From NCBI GenBank assembly GCA_016297855.1, contig JAEDFW010000019.1, forward strand, positions 1-20,098: DNA of 20,098 nucleotides, read 5' to 3'. The notes under the pieces were generated by a model. It ran no database searches, had not been told where the DNA came from, and saw only the letters and a list, made by a program, of their open reading frames with translations. The position numbers were made by a program, and so were the translations under genes. This DNA is from Oscillospiraceae bacterium. Its GTDB lineage: Bacteria > Bacillota > Clostridia > Oscillospirales > Oscillospiraceae. Shown piece by piece: positions 6,720 through 14,891 of this stretch (position 1 is the first letter of the stretch; each line of letters begins with the position of its first letter).

Positions 6720-6781
6720 AATAGGTAAATTCGACCCGAAAATGAATTTTTTCCATCATAATTTCGAGAGGAGTTCCTTTC

Positions 6782-7240
6782 ATGCAAACAGAGCAAGCAC
6801 GAAAAAAAGTTCTTGTGATTGGTGTGATCGGGGCGGATGTTCATGCCGTCGGCAACAAGATCCTTTATCACGCATTTACAGAAGCCGGGTTCGACGTCGT
6901 CAATCTCGGTGTTATGGTGTCACAAGAGGAATACATCTCCGCAGCGATCGAATCAGACGCAGATGCCATTGTTGTTTCAAGTCTGTATGGGCAGGGCGAA
7001 CTGGATTGCCGGGGCATGCGCGAAAAATGTGATGAGGCTGGGCTTCTCGGCATCCCCCTGGTTGTTGGCGGAAATATCGTTGTCGGCAAGCAGAAGTTTG
7101 AGGATGTTGAAAAGCGTTTTCACGCCATGGGATTTGACCGCGCCTTTCCTCCCGGAACGCCGCCGGAGACGACTATTGACGCACTGCGTGAGCTGCTGCA
7201 TATGGATGCTGCCGCGGGCAGCGAGGCTGCGGCGGTATGA
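6782..7240 (+). CDS. glmS: Glutamate mutase sigma (B12-binding) subunit
   Basis: This 152-residue protein of the cobalamin-binding Rossmann family has the base-off/His-on signature Asp19-x-His21-x-x-Gly24 (GADVHAVG); His21 would be the lower axial cobalt ligand. 'VVSSLYGQGE' provides the SxL motif and 'LVVGGNIVVGK' the GG motif of B12 domains. It is slightly longer than the usual 137 residues because of an Ala-rich C-terminal tail (AAAGSEAAAV). With the epsilon subunit it catalyses reversible conversion of L-glutamate to (2S,3S)-3-methylaspartate. The start follows GAGAGGAG, and the stop overlaps glmL by ATGA. This glmS is unrelated to glucosamine-6-phosphate synthase. Confidence 0.95.
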   Translation: MQTEQARKKVLVIGVIGADVHAVGNKILYHAFTEAGFDVVNLGVMVSQEEYISAAIESDADAIVVSSLYGQGELDCRGMREKCDEAGLLGIPLVVGGNIVVGKQKFEDVEKRFHAMGFDRAFPPGTPPETTIDALRELLHMDAAAGSEAAAV

Positions 7241-8610
7241 AACCTGTTTTATTGACGGATTTCGGCAGCACCTATACCAAGCTGACCGCCGTTGATGTTG
7301 ACACGGCGCGCGTGCTCGGTACGGCAGCCGCCTATACGACGGTCCAAACAGATGTAAATGACGGCTTTTCCTCTGCACTGCGGCAGTTGGAGTCAAAGAC
7401 CGGCGGGATCGAATATGCCGAACGCTATGCCTGCTCATCCGCAGCAGGCGGGCTGCGAATGATCGTTTCGGGTCTTGTGCCGGAGCTGACACTGGAGGCG
7501 GCACGCATGGCAAGCCTCGGTGCTGGTGCAAAGCTGGTTGGACAATTTTCATTTGAGCTGACCGAAGACGATATAGACCAGATTCGGTATGTGAAGCCCG
7601 ATATATTTTTGCTGGTCGGCGGTACAAACGGCGGAAACACTGCCTGTATTCTGCATAACGCGAAAATGCTGGCTGCAATGCACCCGGACTTTCCTATCAT
7701 CGTTGCAGGAAACCGCTCGGCTGCACGTCAGTGCGAGCAGATCCTCGCTGGATGTCGTGTGCGGGTATGTGAAAACGTCATGCCGAAGTTTGGCCTGCTC
7801 AGAACGGAGCAGACGCAGACCGCCATCCGCGAGATTTTCCTGAGTCGAATCATTCAGGCAAAAGGGCTCGATCATGCATCTGAAATGATGAACGATATTC
7901 TCATGCCGACGCCAGCAGCCGTGCTCAAAGCGCTGGAGTTGCTTTCCGGCGGGTTTGGCGATGAGTTGGGTATCGGTGAGCTGGCAGCGGTAGACGTAGG
8001 CGGCGCAACGACCGATGTCTATTCCATCTGCGAAGGAATGCCCCGGCAAATGAATACAGTCTATAAGGGAATCCCTGAACCATATGCCAAGCGTACCGTC
8101 GAGGGTGACATCGGAATGCGCTATTCCGTTCTCGGCATTTTGGATGCGGTCGGCGCACGACGCCTCGCAGAACTATCCGGGATCTCGGAAGATCGAGTGG
8201 AAACACTGTGCCGGATGCTGAGTGAACAAACGGATTTCGTCCCGGAATGTGACGGTGAGCTGGCGCATCTAGATTACGCGCTGGCATGCATGGCAGTCAG
8301 CACAGCGGCTAAGCGTCATGCAGGGACGATTGAAGAGACCTACACTCTACTCGGACAGACGTTCGTGCAGGCAGGCAAAGATCTGACGACTGTGCGACGT
8401 GTCGTAGCGACCGGCGGAAGCCTGATACATTCATCGCGTGTGCGTGAGATCGCGTCTCATTTCTGCTATGATCCCACTGATCCGGCATCCCTTCGCCCGA
8501 AAAATGCTGAAATCTTAATCGATTCGTCTTATATTCTCGCCGCTATGGGACTGCTTTCAACGCATTATCCGCTTGCGGCGCTTCAAATTATGAAAAGGAT
8601 GATTCAATAG
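7237..8610 (+). CDS. glmL: Glutamate mutase reactivating/accessory protein GlmL (MutL)
   Basis: This 457-residue protein is encoded between the sigma and epsilon subunits, where GlmL/MutL is normally found. It has an actin/Hsp70-type ATPase layout: phosphate-1 loop 'DFGSTYTKLT' (8-17), phosphate-2 loop 'VDVGGATTDVYS' (252-263) and a C-terminal adenosine motif 'VATGGSLIH' (390-398). The family is thought to release inactivated cobalamin from glutamate mutase at the cost of ATP. It overlaps the sigma gene by ATGA and abuts glmE with no spacer, so all three are probably made together. It should not be confused with mismatch-repair MutL. Confidence 0.93.
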   Translation: MKPVLLTDFGSTYTKLTAVDVDTARVLGTAAAYTTVQTDVNDGFSSALRQLESKTGGIEYAERYACSSAAGGLRMIVSGLVPELTLEAARMASLGAGAKLVGQFSFELTEDDIDQIRYVKPDIFLLVGGTNGGNTACILHNAKMLAAMHPDFPIIVAGNRSAARQCEQILAGCRVRVCENVMPKFGLLRTEQTQTAIREIFLSRIIQAKGLDHASEMMNDILMPTPAAVLKALELLSGGFGDELGIGELAAVDVGGATTDVYSICEGMPRQMNTVYKGIPEPYAKRTVEGDIGMRYSVLGILDAVGARRLAELSGISEDRVETLCRMLSEQTDFVPECDGELAHLDYALACMAVSTAAKRHAGTIEETYTLLGQTFVQAGKDLTTVRRVVATGGSLIHSSRVREIASHFCYDPTDPASLRPKNAEILIDSSYILAAMGLLSTHYPLAALQIMKRMIQ

Positions 8611-10062
8611 ATGGAAATTCAAAACAAAAAGTTAGACGAAGGCATCTTTATGCAGGAACGGCAGGAGGTTCTTTGTCAATGGCCGACGGGAAAAGATGTA
8701 GACCTGCAGGAAGCCATTGACTATCATAAGCGACTTTCGCCTGAACGTGTCTTTTCCACAAAACTCCTGGAAGCCAAGCAGGCGGGGCGGACACTCATTC
8801 AGCCGCGCGCCGGTGTGCCGGTGATCGAGGAGCATATCAAACTCATGCAGTATCTGGAGAAGGAAGGCGAGGCCGACCTCCTTCCCACCACGATTGACAG
8901 CTACACACGGCAAAACCGCTATGCCGAAGCGGAGGACGGCATCAAAGAATCCATCCGGCTCGAGCGTGCTATGCTCAACGGCTTTCCTGCTGTCAATCAC
9001 GGTGTTGCCGGCTGCCGCCGTGTGATCGAAAGCGTCAACACGCCGCTCCAGGTTCGGCACGGCACGCCGGACGCGCGGCTGCTGACGGAAATCGCCTATG
9101 CCGGTGGCTTTACCAGCTATGAGGGCGGCGGGATTTCCTACAATCTTCCTTACTGCAAGAATATCCCGATGGAAACGACCATCCGCTCATGGCAGTATGT
9201 TGACCGTTTGACCGGTCTGTATGAGGAAATGGGTATTTCCATCAATCGTGAGCCATATGGACCTTTGACCGGCACACTAGTGCCACCGTGCATTTCTCAT
9301 GCCGCTGCCATCATCGAAGCTCTTCTTGCCGCTGAACAGGGCGTGCGCAACATCACCGTCGGCTACGGGCAGTGCGGCAACATCGTGCAGGACATTGCTG
9401 CCATCCGCACACTCGAGGAACTGACTGAGGAATATCTTCACAAATACGGCTACGATCAGGTCGTTGTTACCACGGTGCTGCACCAGTGGATGGGTGGATT
9501 TCCCTCTGACGAAGCCAAAGCCTTCGGTGTTATTTCCACGGGCAGCCTGATCGCCGCGCTCTCCAAAGCCACGAAGGTCATCGTCAAAAGCCCGCACGAA
9601 GCAGTCGGTATCCCGACAATGGAGGCAAATGCGCAAGGTCTCCGCTGCACGAAGCAGGTCGTCAACATGATGGCAGATCAGGTATTTCAAAACTCGCATT
9701 TGGATGAGGAAATGGAGATCATCCGTCAGGAGACGCGCTGCATCGTTGACAAGTGTTTTGAGCTGGGCATGGGCGATATTGCGCTGGGTGTATGCCGCGG
9801 CGTTGTAGCAGGCGTGCTGGACGTTCCGTTTGCGCCGTGCCGCTATAACGCAGGACAGATGCTTCCCTGCCGCGATAACGAAGGGGCGATCCGTATTCTG
9901 AATATGGGCAATCTTCCTTTCCCGCAGGACCTAAAGGATTTCCACGCCGCACGCATTGCGGAGCGCGCAAAATACGAAAAACGTGCGCCGAGCTTCCAGA
10001 TGGTCATCGATGATGTGTATGCTATTGGCAAGGGGCGGCTTGTTGGTCGCCCGAAAAACTGA
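8611..10062 (+). CDS. glmE: Glutamate mutase epsilon (catalytic) subunit
   Basis: The 483-residue length equals that of the well-studied clostridial enzyme. Substrate- and radical-handling residues known from the Clostridium cochlearium structure fall at the same numbers: Arg66 (QPRAG), Arg100 (YTRQNRY), Arg149 (VRHGTPD), Glu171, Tyr177 and Tyr181 (EGGGISYNLPY). The exact match of numbering also supports the ATG at 8611, immediately after the glmL stop. The subunit forms a beta/alpha barrel that binds glutamate and the adenosyl part of coenzyme B12, while the sigma subunit carries the corrin ring. It performs the first step of the methylaspartate pathway. A methylaspartase gene follows after 24 bp. 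Confidence 0.97.
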   Translation: MEIQNKKLDEGIFMQERQEVLCQWPTGKDVDLQEAIDYHKRLSPERVFSTKLLEAKQAGRTLIQPRAGVPVIEEHIKLMQYLEKEGEADLLPTTIDSYTRQNRYAEAEDGIKESIRLERAMLNGFPAVNHGVAGCRRVIESVNTPLQVRHGTPDARLLTEIAYAGGFTSYEGGGISYNLPYCKNIPMETTIRSWQYVDRLTGLYEEMGISINREPYGPLTGTLVPPCISHAAAIIEALLAAEQGVRNITVGYGQCGNIVQDIAAIRTLEELTEEYLHKYGYDQVVVTTVLHQWMGGFPSDEAKAFGVISTGSLIAALSKATKVIVKSPHEAVGIPTMEANAQGLRCTKQVVNMMADQVFQNSHLDEEMEIIRQETRCIVDKCFELGMGDIALGVCRGVVAGVLDVPFAPCRYNAGQMLPCRDNEGAIRILNMGNLPFPQDLKDFHAARIAERAKYEKRAPSFQMVIDDVYAIGKGRLVGRPKN

Positions 10063-10086
10063 TTGATGATGACGGAGGTATTACTT

Positions 10087-11337
10087 ATGAAAATCAAAAA
10101 TGTTGTCTGCGCACCCGGACGTACCGGCTTCTATTTTGACGATCAGCGCGCTATCAAACGCGGCGCAGGACACGACGGTATGTTCTACGTCGGTCAGCCT
10201 GTCACTGAGGGGTTTTCCGCTGTCCGTCAGGCCGGTGAGGCGATTTCGGTCATGCTGATACTGGAAGACGGCCAGGTCGCTTACGGCGACTGTGCCGCAG
10301 TGCAGTATTCCGGCGCAGGCGGGCGTGATCCGCTGTTTTTGGCGAAAGACTTTATTCCCATTATCGAACAGTACATCAAGCCGCGGCTGGTCGGTCAGGA
10401 AGCGGATAATTTCCGTGCTCTTGCCGCCATGATGGAAGCAATCGAGGTCGATGGCAAGCGGCTGCATACAGCCATCCGCTATGGTGTTTCTCAGGCGCTG
10501 CTTGACGCCGTTGCAAAGGCAAGCGGGCGCATGATGTGCGAGGTTGTAGCAGATGAATACATCTGCACAGTATCGGATCACCTGATCCCGATTTTTACCC
10601 AGTCTGGTGATGACCGTTATGATAATGCCGACAAAATGATCATCAAGGGAGCGCAGGTGCTCCCGCACGCGTTGATCAACAACGTGGAGTCAAAGCTCGG
10701 CGCGCATGGCGAGAAGCTTCAGACCTATGTAGCATGGCTTCGTGACCGTATTTTGGCGCAGCGTCTGGATGATCACTACAGCCCGGTCCTGCATATCGAT
10801 GTCTACGGCACGATCGGCGCAGCCTTCGGCAATCATAACTACGAGGCCATGGCGGACTATCTGGCTGTTCTGGAGCAGACCGCAAAGCCGTTCCACCTGC
10901 GTATCGAAGGTCCGATGGACTGCGACTGTGACCGTGAGACGCAGATGGAGGCGCTCGCGGGGCTAACCGCGGAGCTGGATCGGCGCGGCATCAACGTCGA
11001 ACTGGTCGCTGACGAATGGTGTAACACGCTTGAGGACATCAAGCTCTTCGCCGACCACAAAGCCGGTCATATGATCCAAATCAAAACGCCGGATCTCGGC
11101 GGCATCAACAATACCATCGAGGCAGTCCTCTACTGTAAGGAAAAGGGTATCAGCGCATATCAGGGCGGCACCTGCAACGAGACCGACCGTTCTGCGCAGG
11201 TCTGTGTGCAGTGCGCCATGGCGACGCAACCTGCACAAATTCTCGCCAAACCCGGCATGGGCGTGGATGAGGGTTACATGATCGTCTATAACGAGATGAA
11301 TCGAATCCTCGCTCTGCGGAAGGCAAAGGCAGAATAA
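10087..11337 (+). CDS. mal: Methylaspartate ammonia-lyase
   Basis: The protein has 416 residues, close to the 413 of the Clostridium tetanomorphum enzyme. I placed the start at 10087, where GGAGG lies 8 nt upstream and the N-terminus (MKIKNVVCAPGRTGFYFDDQ) aligns with the family. An upstream TTG in the same frame has no ribosome-binding site. It is an enolase-superfamily lyase. His194 (LPHALINN) and Lys333 (QIKTPDLGG) are the expected acid/base residues. 'HIDVYGTIG', 'RIEGPMD' and 'VADEWCNT' carry the Mg2+ ligands Asp, Glu and Asp. It removes ammonia from (2S,3S)-3-methylaspartate to give mesaconate for the mesaconase of operon 1. Last gene of operon 2. Confidence 0.97.
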   Translation: MKIKNVVCAPGRTGFYFDDQRAIKRGAGHDGMFYVGQPVTEGFSAVRQAGEAISVMLILEDGQVAYGDCAAVQYSGAGGRDPLFLAKDFIPIIEQYIKPRLVGQEADNFRALAAMMEAIEVDGKRLHTAIRYGVSQALLDAVAKASGRMMCEVVADEYICTVSDHLIPIFTQSGDDRYDNADKMIIKGAQVLPHALINNVESKLGAHGEKLQTYVAWLRDRILAQRLDDHYSPVLHIDVYGTIGAAFGNHNYEAMADYLAVLEQTAKPFHLRIEGPMDCDCDRETQMEALAGLTAELDRRGINVELVADEWCNTLEDIKLFADHKAGHMIQIKTPDLGGINNTIEAVLYCKEKGISAYQGGTCNETDRSAQVCVQCAMATQPAQILAKPGMGVDEGYMIVYNEMNRILALRKAKAE

Positions 11338-11382
11338 TTACAAAGCATTGGCATCGATGCTCCAACGCTCTCCTCTAACAGC

Positions 11383-11425
11383 AAAAAATCACGGCAGAGC
11401 CCGGTTTTTCAGGGCTCTGCCGTGA
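11383..11425 (-). terminator. Intrinsic terminator (leftward)
   Basis: TCACGGCAGAGCCC (11389-11402) pairs perfectly with GGGCTCTGCCGTGA (11412-11425) around a 9-nt loop. On the minus strand the hairpin ends in TTTTTT (11388-11383), so it is polar for leftward transcription coming from the AraC gene. The rightward side has no T-tract. Confidence 0.75.
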
Positions 11426-11446
11426 CGCATTATCGTGCTTTGAACA

Positions 11447-11492
11447 GTCAGAAAAAGCCTTGAAACGCGACGGTTTCAAGGCTTTTTCTGAC
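11447..11492. terminator. Bidirectional terminator hairpin (20-bp stem)
   Basis: Positions 11447-11466 and 11473-11492 are perfect reverse complements (20 bp) around the loop GCGACG. The core GCCTTGAAAC/GTTTCAAGGC is flanked by AAAAA and TTTTT, so it can stop transcription from either side. It serves the mal operon (rightward) and the AraC gene (leftward). Confidence 0.85.
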
Positions 11493-11674
11493 GATTGAAA
11501 GATTGCAGGAACCAAGACCGGTTTTTTGACCGTACAAGATATTGCCGGACAGAGTCATCTGCCCGGCAAAATGCTTTTTGACGGGGACTTCTCCCAAGGG
11601 AAGATCTTCGCCGGCTTGGGTTGGCTGGAGCATCTGCAGATATCTGCCCCAGTTTTCATACTTATAGCATGTGC
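11493..11674. other. Orphan stretch between terminator and AraC gene
   Basis: No complete gene is visible. A minus-strand frame (up to 104 codons, overlapping the AraC 3' end in another frame) reads like protein in its middle part ('NWGRYLQMLQPTQAGEDLPL', then 'FAGQMTLSGNILYG'), but it has no start signal of its own and I recognise no family. It may be the tail of a decayed gene, or chance. Confidence 0.3.
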
Positions 11675-12823
11675 TCAGCGAAGCGTGCGAACATATTCCG
11701 ACGGCGTCATGCCGCAAAGGCGGCGGAACTGGCTGGAGAAATGCTGCTGGCTGGAGAAGCACATTTTCTTCGAAATCTCACCCATCGATAGCGCACCCTC
11801 CCGAAGAAGCAGTTTGCATTCCTCCATACGTATTTTTGCAATATACTGTCCCGGAGCCATGCCGAGGTGCTGCTGAAAAAGACGGTGCATGTACGCAACA
11901 CTGATGTGCGCACTCCCGGCAAGCGCTTGCAGGGTAAGCTTGCGGTCAATGTTTTCGGATATATGCTGGATCAGACGGTCAACGATCTCGTGCTCTGCAT
12001 GGCGTGTCGCAGGGAACTGCGTCACCGGCGTGGCAGAGGGCTGATACCCGCTGCGCAGGAGCTGGACGAGAAGGAGCTTCAAAAGTGATTCCACGCAGTC
12101 ATAGGCGTAGTCATTCTGCGCGGTTTCCTCCAGCATTTGCTGAATCAGCCAGCGCTGCCTTGAAGAAGGGCAGAATACTTTCCCCGTGAGCGCTGAAAGC
12201 GCATCGTTCTGCACCTGAAAAGAGACCGTCAGAAAACTGACCGGAAGGTCGGAATACTGCGTGTGCCAGTCGTCACGGTCGATCAGCATCAGCTGCTGCT
12301 GCCGAAGCAGGATATCCTTACCGGCAACCAGATTGTGCAGCTGTCCGTGGTCAACATACACCAGCTCGTAGGTTTCATGCCGTTCGCCGCGGAAATAAAA
12401 GTCGCGGGAGCATTCCTGATAGAAAAATGTGTACAGCCGCCCAAATTTCAGATCAGAGGCGGCCCTCTCAAAGGCTGAGGCTGGCAGCGTGCGGCTTACG
12501 GTGAGCGCTTCCCGACGGGAAAGGTAGAGCTCAGCGCTGCATCCATCAGTCAGTGCAACGATGGAAAATGACACACCGGGGCGCAGCAGTACCGTGCGGT
12601 CGAGATAATAGATGTCCTCGGAAGCCTCACAAAAAATGACGAGCAATGACATTCCGGACAGATAGTCCAGAATCACTGGTTCCTCAGAAATCAGTTGTTC
12701 GACCGGCGCATGCAGCGAAAATGTTTTGTGCAGGACATACGGATATTCTGTGTCCTTCGGACGCTCAGAAAGAATCGATCCGAAAGGTTGAAGCCCAGCG
12801 GAGGAAAGGGTCTTAATCTGCAT
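11675..12823 (-). CDS. AraC-family regulator with extra N-terminal domain
   Basis: The 382-residue protein starts at 12823, with AGAGGTGA upstream. The C-terminal ~100 residues hold two AraC-type helix-turn-helix motifs ('LTLQALAGSAHISVAYMHRLFQQHLG' region and 'SMGEISKKMCFSSQQHFSSQ'), ending in the classic 'CGMTPSEYVRTLR'. A cupin-like sensor precedes it (about 135-205, 'RGERHETYELVYVDHGQL' and 'LMLIDRDDWHTQYS'). Residues 1-115 form an additional module without DNA-binding features that I cannot assign; a second small-molecule-binding or cupin-like fold is possible. It is divergent from the amino-sugar operon with a 213-bp shared upstream region and very probably controls it, in response to an amino sugar or its phosphate (inference). 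Confidence 0.88.
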   Translation of the reverse strand: MQIKTLSSAGLQPFGSILSERPKDTEYPYVLHKTFSLHAPVEQLISEEPVILDYLSGMSLLVIFCEASEDIYYLDRTVLLRPGVSFSIVALTDGCSAELYLSRREALTVSRTLPASAFERAASDLKFGRLYTFFYQECSRDFYFRGERHETYELVYVDHGQLHNLVAGKDILLRQQQLMLIDRDDWHTQYSDLPVSFLTVSFQVQNDALSALTGKVFCPSSRQRWLIQQMLEETAQNDYAYDCVESLLKLLLVQLLRSGYQPSATPVTQFPATRHAEHEIVDRLIQHISENIDRKLTLQALAGSAHISVAYMHRLFQQHLGMAPGQYIAKIRMEECKLLLREGALSMGEISKKMCFSSQQHFSSQFRRLCGMTPSEYVRTLR

Positions 12824-12881
12824 GTGAAGCTCACCTCTTTTATACTATTCCTATCATATCTCTTAGGTTTTAACAAGTATT

Positions 12882-12910
12882 TTTTCATTTCTATCCAAAA
12901 TTTATATAAT
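12882..12910 (+). promoter_or_regulatory. Likely promoter of the amino-sugar operon
   Basis: The AT-rich 213-bp gap between the AraC gene and the kinase gene contains a perfect TATAAT (12905-12910), 17 bp after TTTTCA (12882-12887). The -35 match is poor, as expected for an activator-dependent promoter under AraC control. The leader would be about 120 nt; I see no riboswitch or clear operator in it. Confidence 0.45.
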
Positions 12911-13036
12911 AATATACGCTTTCTTAGAATGAATTGCATTTTACTTTTGTGCCGGATAAGATGGATTTATAAACGGATTGGTCAGGGAACATCGCAAGCA
13001 CAAATGCGGCGCTATTGTTACGAAGGAGCTTTGAAA

Positions 13037-14119
13037 ATGGAGGAAACATTACTGGCAGTTCTACGGCAGTTTCAGCTGGATGCAGAGCCTGTGTCCTGTG
13101 AGCGGTATGGTTGCGGTCACATCAATGTGACATATCTGGCCGGAACGGCCAGCGGCAGACGGTATATTCTGCAGAAGATCAACCATCATACCTTCCGCGA
13201 CATCGCGGGATTGATGGAGAATATCATGCATGTCACGGATTTTCTGCGCACAAAAACGGAAGACGCACGCAGCGTCATGACGCTTGTGCGCACGCAGAAG
13301 GGGGAAGCCTATCTGCATTCATTCGACGATTACTGGCGTGTGTATGAATATGTGGAGGGCTCGATCTGCCTGCAGCTGCCGGAAACAGAGGCGGAGTTTT
13401 ATGAGAGCGCTGTCGGTTTTGGCCGTTTCCGGCAGATGCTGGCAGATTTTCCGGCAGATCAGCTGCATGAGACGATCCCGAACTTCCATAACACGCCCGA
13501 CCGATATCGCATCTTTCTTGAAACCCTGCGTCGAGATCCGATGGGACGAGCCGCCGGCGTGCAGAAAGAGATCGACTTCGCGCTGAGCCGGCAAGCGGAA
13601 ATGGCAACGCTCCAGAACACGCTTGCATCCGGTGAACTGCCGCTGCGTGTAACGCACAACGACACAAAGCTCAATAATGTTCTGCTGGATGAGAAAACAA
13701 GAAAGGCGCTGTGCGTGATTGACTTGGATACCGTCATGCCGGGCTCAAGCCTCTTTGACTTTGGCGATTCCATCCGCTTCGGCGCTGCGAGCGCGGCAGA
13801 GGATGAAAAAGATCTCTCAAAAATGCAGATGCGTCTGGACCGTTTCCGTGTCTTTACGCGCGGTTACGCCAGCACATGTCCCGGCTTGACAAAAACGGAG
13901 CTGGCCTTGCTGCCGCTCGGTGCAAAGACCATGACGATGGAATGCGGTGTGCGGTTTCTGACAGACTATCTCGATGGCGACCACTATTTTTCCATCCATC
14001 GGGAAGGACATAATCTGGATCGCTGCCGCACGCAGTTCAAGCTGGTAGCGGATATGGAGAGCAAGTGGGATGAAATGCAGAAGATTGTGGCAGAAGAAAC
14101 AGAATCCAAACAGATATGA
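13037..14119 (+). CDS. N-acetylhexosamine 1-kinase-like phosphotransferase
   Basis: The protein has 360 residues. The frame stays open upstream into the AraC gene, but the start at 13037 has AAGGAG upstream and begins a typical family N-terminus (MEETLLAVLRQF). It belongs to the aminoglycoside phosphotransferase/choline kinase fold. 'YGCGHINVTYLAG' (24-36) is the nucleotide loop, 'THNDTKLNN' (206-214) the Brenner-type catalytic loop with Asp209, and 'VIDLDTVMPG' (227-236) the metal-binding segment. This pattern is typical of NahK/LnpB, which phosphorylates GlcNAc or GalNAc at C1 using ATP. No lacto-N-biose phosphorylase is nearby. The nagB and nagA neighbours suggest GlcNAc-related substrates. 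The exact sugar and phosphorylation position are not settled by sequence. Confidence 0.8.
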   Translation: MEETLLAVLRQFQLDAEPVSCERYGCGHINVTYLAGTASGRRYILQKINHHTFRDIAGLMENIMHVTDFLRTKTEDARSVMTLVRTQKGEAYLHSFDDYWRVYEYVEGSICLQLPETEAEFYESAVGFGRFRQMLADFPADQLHETIPNFHNTPDRYRIFLETLRRDPMGRAAGVQKEIDFALSRQAEMATLQNTLASGELPLRVTHNDTKLNNVLLDEKTRKALCVIDLDTVMPGSSLFDFGDSIRFGAASAAEDEKDLSKMQMRLDRFRVFTRGYASTCPGLTKTELALLPLGAKTMTMECGVRFLTDYLDGDHYFSIHREGHNLDRCRTQFKLVADMESKWDEMQKIVAEETESKQI

Positions 14120-14140
14120 CGAGTAAAGGAGAAAGAAACT

Positions 14141-14881
14141 ATGCTACACTTAAACATCGTGAACGTTGAAACACCGGAAGAAATGGGCAAGGCGGCTGCC
14201 GATGTGTTTGAAGCGGTTATTCACGCGAAGCCTGCCTGCGTGATGGGCCTGGCCACCGGCTCGACACCGCTGCCGCTGTACCGGGAACTGATTGCCCGGG
14301 AAAAAGCAGGACTTATTGACTTTTCCCGCGTGCGCTCGGCGAATCTTGACGAATACAAGGGCCTCGGCCCGGATCATCCGCAGAGCTATCGCCGCTTCAT
14401 GCAGGAAAACCTGTTTGACCACATTTCCATCAAGCCTGAAAACACCATCGTCCCCGACGGCCTTGCCACTGACATTCCCGCCATGTGCGAGGCGTATGAA
14501 CGGAAAATCGAGGATTGGGGCGGCGTGGACATCCAGCTGCTCGGCATCGGCCACGACGGCCACATCGGTTTCAACGAGCCCTGCGACTACTTCCCGGTGA
14601 TGACGCATGAAGTGCAGCTCACCGCGATGACGCGCGAAGCCAACAAGCGGTTCTTCTCCTCCATCGACGAAGTGCCGACGTCCGCCATCACGATGGGTAT
14701 CGGCACGGTCATGGCAGCAAAGAGAATCGTAATGATTATCACGGGTGCAGACAAGGCGGAAATCCTGCACAAGGTATTCTTCGGCCCGGTCACACCGGAG
14801 GTTCCGGGGTCGATCCTGCAGTTCCATCCGGATGTAACGCTCATCTGTGACGCAGCTGCGGCTGCAGGGCTCCATAAGTAA
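14141..14881 (+). CDS. nagB: Glucosamine-6-phosphate deaminase
   Basis: The 246-residue protein begins after AAGGAG, 21 bp past the kinase gene. Catalytic residues of the E. coli enzyme are present: Asp70 in 'NLDEYKGLG' (Asp72 in E. coli) and Asp139, His141 and Glu146 in 'GIGHDGHIGFNEP' (141, 143, 148). 'GLATGSTPLPLYREL' (36-50) binds the phosphate. It turns glucosamine-6-phosphate into fructose-6-phosphate and ammonia, the exit step into glycolysis. At 246 residues it is the shorter Gram-positive form, without the allosteric C-terminal extension of the E. coli protein (266 residues). Confidence 0.96.
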   Translation: MLHLNIVNVETPEEMGKAAADVFEAVIHAKPACVMGLATGSTPLPLYRELIAREKAGLIDFSRVRSANLDEYKGLGPDHPQSYRRFMQENLFDHISIKPENTIVPDGLATDIPAMCEAYERKIEDWGGVDIQLLGIGHDGHIGFNEPCDYFPVMTHEVQLTAMTREANKRFFSSIDEVPTSAITMGIGTVMAAKRIVMIITGADKAEILHKVFFGPVTPEVPGSILQFHPDVTLICDAAAAAGLHK

Positions 14882-14891
14882 GGAGGCCGAT

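Noticed and set aside
6720..6781. Inverted repeat AAATTCG-N3-CGAAAAT in the glmS leader as a shared GntR operator
   Set aside because: The arms match imperfectly and no similar sequence is found at the operon 1 promoter.
10063..10086. Upstream TTG start for methylaspartase
   Set aside because: No ribosome-binding site precedes it, and GGAGG itself lies inside this stretch, positioned for the ATG at 10087.
12695..13036. N-terminal extension of the kinase gene (114 extra codons)
   Set aside because: It overlaps the AraC gene and the AT-rich promoter region; the start at 13037 has AAGGAG and matches the family N-terminus.
14150..14875. Long minus-strand frames opposite nagB, and similarly 14841-16046 opposite the ROK gene and 18603-19583 opposite the amidase
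   Set aside because: They are antisense shadows of strongly supported genes; their translations are rich in His/Arg and show no family motifs.
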